Below are positions 1 through 5,452 of a DNA stretch of 9,726 bases, piece by piece. The DNA comes from JACRBK01 sp964427955. GTDB lineage: Bacteria > Chloroflexota > Anaerolineae > Aggregatilineales > Aggregatilineaceae. Below the pieces are notes generated by a model that saw only the letters and a list, made by a program, of their open reading frames with translations, had not been told where the DNA came from and searched no databases. The translations under genes were made by a program, and so were the position numbers. The stretch covers positions 1 through 9,726 of the forward strand of contig CAYRWY010000215.1 of the NCBI GenBank assembly GCA_964427955.1. Direction: 5' to 3'. Numbering within the stretch: position 1 is the stretch's first letter; each line of letters starts with the position of its first letter.

Positions 1-1
1 G

Positions 2-2377
2 ATCCGGGCGCGGCTCCTGCCCCAGGCCAGCACCCCACCCCGGCGCGTGCGGGGGGCGATCACCCTGCTCCTGGCCGTGATGATCGCGATCACGGCAGGG
101 CTGATCCTGGCGCTGCACGGCGACCGGGATCGCGGCCCGGTGCATACCGCCAGCCTGGATCAGACTGCCGATTCGCAGCTCGCCCCGGCGGCTTACCAGC
201 CTACCCCGACCCTCACGCCGTGGCACTGCCAGGCGTATGCCGTCTTCGACATCGAAAAGACGCTCTACCAGGACACGAACGTCGATGCTAAGGTCATCTA
301 CGAGCCGATCCCGGCGGGCACGATGCTGATGGTCTGGACGACCCAGGACGTCGAGGAGCGGACCTGGTATGACGTCACCCTGTACTACTACGGGGCGGAA
401 CTGCGCGGCTGGGTGTACGGCACCCCCGTGCAGCATACCGAGTGCGGCTCTCAACCCGTCTCGTACCCAGGGATACAACAGCCCACGCCCACCCCGGCGC
501 CGCTGGGAACTACCCAATGTATCCCGCAAATCTACTTCGATGATCGCGTGGTGATCTTCGCCGCCCCCTCCGCCGACGCCAAGCGGGTGTACCAGACACT
601 CCGCGCCTCGTCCATGCGGCTGTTGAGCACCCAGACCATCGACGGCGAACCCTGGTACGAAGTCAGCCTCACCGGCGCGTCGCAGAAATATATCGGCTGG
701 GTGCACGATCAGGGCATCGTCTCCTGCCTGCCCCTGGGCGAAGTCTCGGCACCCTTGACGCTGGCGTTCCTGGTTTATACCGACGACTTCCTCGGCGTGC
801 CGGTCAAGGTGCCTGCCGATTGGACCTACTTCGACGACCCGGTGTTCAACCGGAGTGACCTGGAAGTCGGCGGCGCGGCGTTCTACGCGGCCCCCGGAGA
901 CATGCATCCTTTCGACCCGGCCAACCTGCCGGTGTATGGCCCCGCCGTGATCGTCGTGAAGTTCGCGAATCTGACTCTGCTGGGTTTCGGCCAGGATACC
1001 TCACCCGACGTCCCCGATCTGCTTGAGCGGCTGTTGGGGGAGCGGCCCGACATCGATCCGGCACGGGTCACGACGTTCTACACCCAGCGCGAGAACGAGC
1101 TTACGCTGTACATGCTGCTCGCGCCGCCGGACAGCGACATGGCCGCCCTGAACCAGGCCGTGCTGCTCCCGATGCTGGAAGCCGCCGGGATCGAGCCGCT
1201 GCAATCTACCTACATCACCCGCCGCGATTTTTCCGCCGAGGGTGTCTATACCCGCACCGACGCGCTCAGCCGCGAGGAGCCGCTGCACAACTACGCCATC
1301 GACAGCTTCAGTATGCCCGCGGAGGCCCTGAGCGCCGCCGACGGCTACGTGCTGCTGACCGTCGAGGGCGCGGACTACACGCCTGATCTCTATCTCGAAA
1401 AAGATGCGCGGGATACTAACCAGGTCGTCGCGCAGTACTGGACCCATGACGGCGCGCTGATGCTGCCCTGGGCGAAAGCGGGACAGCAGGAAGCGGTCTA
1501 CTACAACGCCAGCGTCGAAGGGAATATTTCGACGAAACGGGGCGACTATACCTTCACCATCCGCCCGGTCCCGGCCATCACCGACCTGTCCGACGGGCCG
1601 CAGCATGTGATCCTCGGCTACCGCCAGCCGCAGGTCGTGCGCTACACCCCGGACAGTGCCGGGCGCGTGCGGCTGAATATCGCGGTGGGCCAGTGGATGG
1701 GCGACTCCGGCGGGCCGTCGCCCGACGTGGCGGTGATCCTGCCGGACGGCGTGACACTGACGCGCTTCAATCCCGGCCAGACCACGCAGCTCAACCTGTC
1801 GTTCACGCCCGCGCCGGACAGCGCCCCGCTGATCCTGTTCACCCCGCTGGACACTAACGCCACCCAGGATCGCCACGAGATCGCGCTGTTCGTCTCTGCC
1901 GAGAGCGAGGACCTCGCCGCCCCGACGCCGGGCACGACTTCCGAGTTGGGCGGGACCATCGTGCTGCCGGACGGGACCGTCGCGATCTCGATCCCGGCCT
2001 CCGGCTACGTCGTGATGGATGGCGACGCCGCCGGGCTGGTCGGCCAGACGGTCAGCGTCTCCGTGTCGCTGCTGTTCGTGGACGTGGACGATCAGACGCA
2101 GATGCCGGTGGGCGATCTCGTCCCGCTCGGTATCCTCACCGCGCCCAACGGAGAAAGTGAAGTCCGGCAGGTGACGCAGGTCGTGATCCCGCAGGCGACG
2201 GTCGTCAGCGCCGGTCCCTATCTCGCGCCGTTCAGCAACGACGATCCGGCGTTGAGTTGGGCGACGGGCGCGGACGCCTGGGGCGCGATCACGCTGGCCG
2301 TCTCGCCGCAGGACGCCACCACGCTGCAATGGGCCATCGACGCGCAGGTGCCGGTGATCCTCGCGCGAGCACCGTAG
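2..2377 (+). CDS. Membrane-anchored extracytoplasmic protein: two SH3-like domains, PPC-like beta domains, C-terminal CpaB/RcpC-like domain (5'-partial)
   Basis: The reading frame is open to the left edge, and the first in-window start (GTG at 47) has no Shine-Dalgarno, so the true start is probably outside the window. Residues are numbered from that GTG. A single hydrophobic helix (4-23) follows Arg-rich residues, predicting a cytoplasmic N-terminus and an outside C-terminus. After a Pro/Thr linker come two SH3b-like modules (61-133 and 158-227), each bounded by Cys (C61/C133, C158/C227) and each with a WY[D/E]V...GWV core. Around 236-360 is a domain with a VPADW motif, reminiscent of PsbP-like folds (weak). 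Residues 410-507 resemble a bacterial pre-peptidase C-terminal (PPC) beta domain, and 516-622 look like a second beta domain. Residues 636-776 resemble the RcpC/CpaB domain of Flp pilus assembly proteins: LPDGTVAISIP at 640, then SLLFVDVDDQ, then ITLAVSPQDA at 748 and a final PVILARA. The function is unknown; an envelope or surface role is inferred. It converges on the next gene. Confidence 0.85.
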   Translation: MRARLLPQASTPPRRVRGAITLLLAVMIAITAGLILALHGDRDRGPVHTASLDQTADSQLAPAAYQPTPTLTPWHCQAYAVFDIEKTLYQDTNVDAKVIYEPIPAGTMLMVWTTQDVEERTWYDVTLYYYGAELRGWVYGTPVQHTECGSQPVSYPGIQQPTPTPAPLGTTQCIPQIYFDDRVVIFAAPSADAKRVYQTLRASSMRLLSTQTIDGEPWYEVSLTGASQKYIGWVHDQGIVSCLPLGEVSAPLTLAFLVYTDDFLGVPVKVPADWTYFDDPVFNRSDLEVGGAAFYAAPGDMHPFDPANLPVYGPAVIVVKFANLTLLGFGQDTSPDVPDLLERLLGERPDIDPARVTTFYTQRENELTLYMLLAPPDSDMAALNQAVLLPMLEAAGIEPLQSTYITRRDFSAEGVYTRTDALSREEPLHNYAIDSFSMPAEALSAADGYVLLTVEGADYTPDLYLEKDARDTNQVVAQYWTHDGALMLPWAKAGQQEAVYYNASVEGNISTKRGDYTFTIRPVPAITDLSDGPQHVILGYRQPQVVRYTPDSAGRVRLNIAVGQWMGDSGGPSPDVAVILPDGVTLTRFNPGQTTQLNLSFTPAPDSAPLILFTPLDTNATQDRHEIALFVSAESEDLAAPTPGTTSELGGTIVLPDGTVAISIPASGYVVMDGDAAGLVGQTVSVSVSLLFVDVDDQTQMPVGDLVPLGILTAPNGESEVRQVTQVVIPQATVVSAGPYLAPFSNDDPALSWATGADAWGAITLAVSPQDATTLQWAIDAQVPVILARAP

Positions 2378-2403
2378 AACTCTCACTCCGACCGCTTTCA
2401 TAG

Positions 2404-2423
2404 GGGCGTAGGGCGCTACGCCC
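2404..2423. repeat. Short hairpin, 8-bp stem with tetraloop
   Basis: GGGCGTAG (2404-2411) pairs perfectly with CTACGCCC (2416-2423) around GGCG. It starts 27 bases after the stop of the first gene. No T-tract follows, so it is not a canonical intrinsic terminator. The 10-mer TAGGGGCGTA at 2401-2410 recurs in inverted form at 4418-4427, in the right end of the MITE-like element, so this hairpin is probably part of the same repeat population. Confidence 0.5.
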
Positions 2424-2583
2424 AATAGGCGTCAACTTAAATGTCTGATCTCGTGTTGTAGGGAAAAAACCGGCCTCACCCCTACCCCCTCTCCATCAGA
2501 AAACGATGGAGAGGGGGCCGGGGGGTGAGGCCGGGATAAAGCAGTGATGGCCTCACAAAATCTTAAATTGACGCACATAGGGC
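2420..2583. repeat. 164-bp palindromic element with imperfect terminal inverted repeats and a 26-bp central hairpin
   Basis: The ends 2420-2440 and 2563-2583 are inverted copies matching at 17 of 21 positions; the best block is GCGTCAACTTAA against GCGTCAATTTAA. The centre is a strong hairpin. The outer stem CCGGCCTCACCCC (2470-2482) pairs perfectly with 2522-2534. The inner stem CCCCCTCTCCATC (2485-2497) pairs perfectly with 2505-2517 around a 7-base loop, with a small internal loop between the two stems. It fills the gap between two convergent genes and could act as a bidirectional transcription stop, although no clear T-tract is present. It has no coding capacity. It belongs to the same family as the copies near 4158, 4267 and 9641. 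Confidence 0.7.
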
Positions 2584-2596
2584 AATCTATGATTGC

Positions 2597-3700
2597 CTAC
2601 CGTGCGATTTCGAGGAAGCCGTCGCCGATCACATCCCCCGACAGCCCGCCCGCGCGCACCGTGACGATCCCCTCCCAATACGGCAGGGGCAGCGGCGGCA
2701 TCATCTGCTCGTCGAAAACGGGTTCGATCCCGAAGGTCCCCGCCGGCGTGACGATCTCCCAGGCCAGCGGGAACTGGTGGTGAGTCGCCGGATCGGTCCA
2801 GACGCGGAGCGGCGTCAGCGTCGCGGCGTCGTCGCCAGCCCAGAACTGCTGCGTGCCGTGCGCCACGTCCATCAGCGAGACGATCACCTCGCCGGGCACC
2901 GGATCGCCCGCCAGGTTGGCGGACTGCGAGATCATCAGGTAGCGGCCATCGTCCAGGCGCAGGCTGAACCAGTTCCAACTCATCAGGCATTGGTTGAAGT
3001 TGCCCCACTGGTGATCGAACCACGTGTCCCCGGCCAGCGTGAGAAACTGATCCTCGACCCCGATCCGGGCGACGGTCGTCAGCGCGGGATGGCTGTAGTA
3101 ATACGAGTAGCCGTCGAGCGTGGACCGGTCCGCCGGGCATTCGCCCAACGTCACCAGCCCGTCCGCCGTGTGTGTGAAGTAACCACCCCGGTCGTTCATC
3201 AAGTCGGCGCTGATCTGGACCGGCGGCTGGTCGGCGTTCGCCTCCGTGGGTTCCCCGGTGAATTCCAGGTGCCACACGTCCGCCGCTTCGTCGTGGCGGA
3301 TCAGCAGCCTGCCGGGGTCCTCATAAATCCAGGTATCGCCCTCCTGGCGGATCTCGCCGATCCGTTCCGGCGCGAGCAGCAGCGGCGTCACCCGGTAGAC
3401 GATGTGGCGGCGTGTCTGGACCTCGGTCAGCACGACGTCATAGGCGAACAGCGGTCGATCCTCGCTGAAGCGCGGGATGAGGGCCTGCCAGAGCGTAATC
3501 TGGTAGCCCCAGGTCGCGCCGGTGGCGATGTGATGGAGCACGCCGGTGAAATACAGCCACTCCATGTAATGCCCGTTCATGGCCGGATCGTCCTGGTGCA
3601 TCCGGTGATCGCGGGGGAAACTCAGGACCGGGTCCTGAGCGTGGACGGGGCGAGCCAACGCCGCCATGAGCACGAGAATCGATAAAATAATCCGGCGCAT
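2597..3700 (-). CDS. Secreted lipocalin-like protein of the AttH/CrtC family
   Basis: This 367-residue protein has a clear Sec signal peptide (RR, hydrophobic core 4-16, likely cleavage after VHA at residue 21). The mature protein carries the hallmarks of the AttH/carotenoid 1,2-hydratase (CrtC) fold: EWLYFTG at 47-53, where the family has EWWYFTG; a SYYYSHPAL segment; WFDHQWGNF at 227-235, matching the family W-x-DHEW motif with Gln in place of Glu; then WNWFSLRLDDGRYLM from 242. These proteins are double lipocalin-like beta barrels. Characterised members hydrate carotenoids, while AttH-type members are secreted or envelope proteins of unknown ligand. No carotenoid genes are nearby, so a hydratase role is not supported. 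Its ATG lies 6 bases after the stop of the VOC gene, with only a weak AGGTG well upstream, so translation is probably coupled. Confidence 0.88.
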   Translation of the reverse strand: MRRIILSILVLMAALARPVHAQDPVLSFPRDHRMHQDDPAMNGHYMEWLYFTGVLHHIATGATWGYQITLWQALIPRFSEDRPLFAYDVVLTEVQTRRHIVYRVTPLLLAPERIGEIRQEGDTWIYEDPGRLLIRHDEAADVWHLEFTGEPTEANADQPPVQISADLMNDRGGYFTHTADGLVTLGECPADRSTLDGYSYYYSHPALTTVARIGVEDQFLTLAGDTWFDHQWGNFNQCLMSWNWFSLRLDDGRYLMISQSANLAGDPVPGEVIVSLMDVAHGTQQFWAGDDAATLTPLRVWTDPATHHQFPLAWEIVTPAGTFGIEPVFDEQMMPPLPLPYWEGIVTVRAGGLSGDVIGDGFLEIAR

Positions 3701-3706
3701 AGGGCG

Positions 3707-4111
3707 TTAGTCGAGCACCTGGAACAGGGTCAGTTGCAGCCCATCGGGCGTGCGCAGGCGGGCATTATAATGCTGCCAGGGCGTGACGACCGGCGGGTGT
3801 ACCAGCGTCGCCCCGCGCGCGGTCAGCCGTTCCACCGCGCGATCCAGGTCCGGGACCTGCCAGGCGAAGCGGATCGGGCCGCTGACGCGCTGCCCCGCCT
3901 CGATCTGATCGACGGCGGCAGCCTGCGGCTCGTCCAACACTTCGAGCGTGGCGCGGCCCATGTCGAAGACGATGCCCCGCCCGTATTCGTTGGTCCACTG
4001 TTCGGCGGCTTCCAGGCCCAGCGACTCCTGGTAGAACGCGACCAGTTGATCGTAATCGGCGGCGGTCAGGGCCACCCGAAATTCAAGCACCGGCGAAGGC
4101 ATGGTGGTCAT
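3707..4111 (-). CDS. VOC (glyoxalase/bleomycin-resistance fold) family protein
   Basis: This 134-residue protein has the usual length for one VOC chain with two beta-alpha-beta-beta-beta modules. The first module reads EFRVAL...FYQESLGLE and the second IRFAWQVPDLDRAVERLTARGA...TPDGLQLTLFQ. Family members are metal-dependent lyases, dioxygenases or drug-binding proteins. Here the last strand has Thr (LQLTLF) where the metal-binding Glu of glyoxalase I-type enzymes usually sits, so a metal-free or binding role is possible (inference). GAGGAGAGG directly precedes the ATG at 4111 and is 9 bases from a second ATG at 4102, so the true start may be 4102 (131 residues). It is the first gene of a tight pair with the AttH-like gene; the substrate cannot be read from the sequence. 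Confidence 0.85.
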   Translation of the reverse strand: MTTMPSPVLEFRVALTAADYDQLVAFYQESLGLEAAEQWTNEYGRGIVFDMGRATLEVLDEPQAAAVDQIEAGQRVSGPIRFAWQVPDLDRAVERLTARGATLVHPPVVTPWQHYNARLRTPDGLQLTLFQVLD

Positions 4112-4157
4112 CCTCTCCTCACAAAGTAGAATAGGCCAAACTTTTGCCCGGGAGGTT

Positions 4158-4202
4158 TACCTCACCCCCCGACCCCCTCTCCACCCGGTGGCGAGGGGGA
4201 GT
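4158..4202. repeat. Palindromic repeat, half-copy with one hairpin
   Basis: TACCTCACCCCCC is followed by CCCCCTCTCCACC (4173-4185), which pairs with GGTGGCGAGGGGG (4187-4199) with one T/C mismatch. The same mismatch occurs in hairpin 1 of the neighbouring element (4283-4309). The TACCTCACCCCC start matches the copy at 9639. The second hairpin and the conserved linker are missing, so this is a partial copy. Confidence 0.65.
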
Positions 4203-4222
4203 GGCGCCGTTGAAATGTCGGT

Positions 4223-4428
4223 GTACGGGCGTATTGAGGCAATTTAACAATTTAGCGTGGAGATCCGGCCTCACCCCTAAATCCCCTCTCCAACAAAGTT
4301 GGCGAGGGGACTTATCCGGCGTGCCGATCTCCCCCTCTCCATTCGAAATGGAGAGGGGGCCAGGGGGTGAGGCCAAAAAATAAGCGATCTCCGTGCTATT
4401 TTCTTAAAGATCATCAATACGCCCCTAC
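4223..4428. mobile_element. MITE-like composite palindromic element, about 206 bp, non-coding
   Basis: The ends are 15-base inverted repeats matching at 14 of 15 positions (GTACGGGCGTATTGA at 4223-4237; inverted copy 4414-4428). The arms stay loosely symmetrical inward, with a shared GGAGATC block and then GGCCTCACCCC. Inside, GGCCTCACCCC (4267-4277) pairs perfectly with 4364-4374 and encloses two hairpins: 4283-4294/4298-4309 (one mismatch, AAA loop) and 4331-4343/4347-4359 (13 bp perfect, CGA loop). They are joined by a linker (4310-4330) that recurs at 9678-9698, so the predicted fold is a three-way junction. It encodes no transposase, so any mobility would depend on enzymes elsewhere. I see no clear target-site duplication. 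It could instead be a REP/BIME-like repeat. Confidence 0.55.
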
Positions 4429-4468
4429 CTGAAGAATCTTCACCGTGACCTCAACCCCGTCCGCCCGA

Positions 4469-5452
4469 TCAATAGTTCACGTTTTTGAGCGTGTCGCGGA
4501 TCAGGCCCAGCCTGATCCGGCGGCGCAGGAAGCTGGTCAGATAGCCCCGGCGCGTGGCATAGTTGTGCCAGATCTGCTGCATCAGGCCGAGGACGCGCTC
4601 ACGTTTGAGGCGGCGGATCAGGCCGGGCGGGACGGGCTGCGTGCTCGCGCGCGCGTAGCCCAGCGACACCATCAGATCGCCGCAGATCGACTCGACCAGC
4701 GCGATCTGGTCGGGCGTCATGCGCTTGCGCCAGGCGTCGATGCGGCTTTTATCCGGCGCTTCATCCAGCTTCTCGTGAATCTGCGCGTAATAGCCGCTGT
4801 ATTCGGTGGTCCCGGTCTTGTGATATTCCAGCATTTCCGGCTCGAACTCGATCTCCAGGAAGGCGCACACCTGGCGCAGGCTCTCTTCCGGCGTGCAGAT
4901 CAGGTCCTCGTAGTGCAGCAGGAACACGTCGGCGGGGTAGGTCTCCTTGAGCCGGACGCCGTCGCCCATGTCCCGCTGCCAGCGCCGCGCCGCAAACAGC
5001 GCGTTGCTGTGGTGCACGTTCGAGCGGATCAGCGAACTCACGGCGGCACGCGGATCGCGGATCACGACCACGAATTTCGCCTGGGGATAGTGTCGCTTGA
5101 GCAGATCGCCGAAGCGCACGAAACGCGGCGTTTTCTGGCCCCAGACCTCTTTGTGATTCAGGCGCAGATACAGCTCGTGCGCGCGGTCGATGAAGTCCTT
5201 CGCCGTCACACAGCCGTCGAAATCCGCCGCCGTGTAGGGCATCCCCCACTCTTTCAGCTCGAATTCGTTCAGGATCAGGCGGCGGAAGGTTTCCGGCGGC
5301 GTGGACGGTTTCGCGCGCAGATAATCCGTGATGAACAGCGATTCCAGCGGGATCGCCAGCTTCGAATGGTGGTTCAACATGGTGCGCAGCAGGGTCGTGC
5401 CCGACCTGCCGCAGCCCACGATGAAGACCGGAGAAGTAAGCATAGACCTCAC
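4469..5452 (-). CDS. PAPS-dependent sulfotransferase family protein
   Basis: This 327-residue cytoplasmic-type protein should transfer sulfate from 3'-phosphoadenylyl sulfate to an unknown acceptor. The 5'-phosphosulfate loop is at the very N-terminus (FIVGCGRSGTTLLRTML, residues 10-26). The 3'-phosphate-binding segment VVVIRDPRAAVSSLIRS lies at about 127-143, with R132 and S140 as expected ligands. The spacing and the C-terminal WRKRMTPDQIALVESICGDL region resemble the Sulfotransfer_3 group often found in TPR-sulfotransferase fusions. There is no signal peptide. The GTG start at 5452 shares GTGA with the stop of the TPR gene (4-base overlap); an ATG at 5443 is an alternative, and neither has a well-placed Shine-Dalgarno, which fits re-initiation by ribosomes finishing the TPR gene. 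The acceptor (carbohydrate, lipid, peptide or small molecule) is unknown. Confidence 0.9.
   Translation of the reverse strand: MRSMLTSPVFIVGCGRSGTTLLRTMLNHHSKLAIPLESLFITDYLRAKPSTPPETFRRLILNEFELKEWGMPYTAADFDGCVTAKDFIDRAHELYLRLNHKEVWGQKTPRFVRFGDLLKRHYPQAKFVVVIRDPRAAVSSLIRSNVHHSNALFAARRWQRDMGDGVRLKETYPADVFLLHYEDLICTPEESLRQVCAFLEIEFEPEMLEYHKTGTTEYSGYYAQIHEKLDEAPDKSRIDAWRKRMTPDQIALVESICGDLMVSLGYARASTQPVPPGLIRRLKRERVLGLMQQIWHNYATRRGYLTSFLRRRIRLGLIRDTLKNVNY

Larger units (their letters stand above)
4112..4468. other. Non-coding, repeat-filled intergenic region
   Basis: This region lies between the 3' end of the sulfotransferase gene and the 5' end of the VOC gene, both on the minus strand. It must carry the promoter of the VOC/AttH pair, but I see no convincing -35/-10 pair. 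It contains one hairpin copy (4158-4202) and a complete composite palindromic element (4223-4428), described separately. Short reading frames here run through the palindromes and are not credible genes. Confidence 0.75.

Noticed and set aside
1001..2425. 474-residue minus-strand reading frame opposite the first gene
   Set aside because: Arg/His/Asp-rich composition with no recognisable motif, while the plus-strand protein has clear domains.
2378..2596. Canonical Rho-independent terminator after the first gene
   Set aside because: Strong hairpins are present but no T-tract follows on either strand, so I list them as repeats with only a possible stop function.
2597..3700. Calling the AttH/CrtC-like gene a carotenoid hydratase (crtC)
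   Set aside because: The fold motifs fit the wider family, but there are no carotenoid genes nearby and a signal peptide is present; a specific symbol would be overcalling.
4119..4383. Small reading frames on both strands in the repeat region (79 and 85 residues)
   Set aside because: They are translations of the palindromic repeats, have no ribosome site, and mirror each other because the DNA is an inverted repeat.
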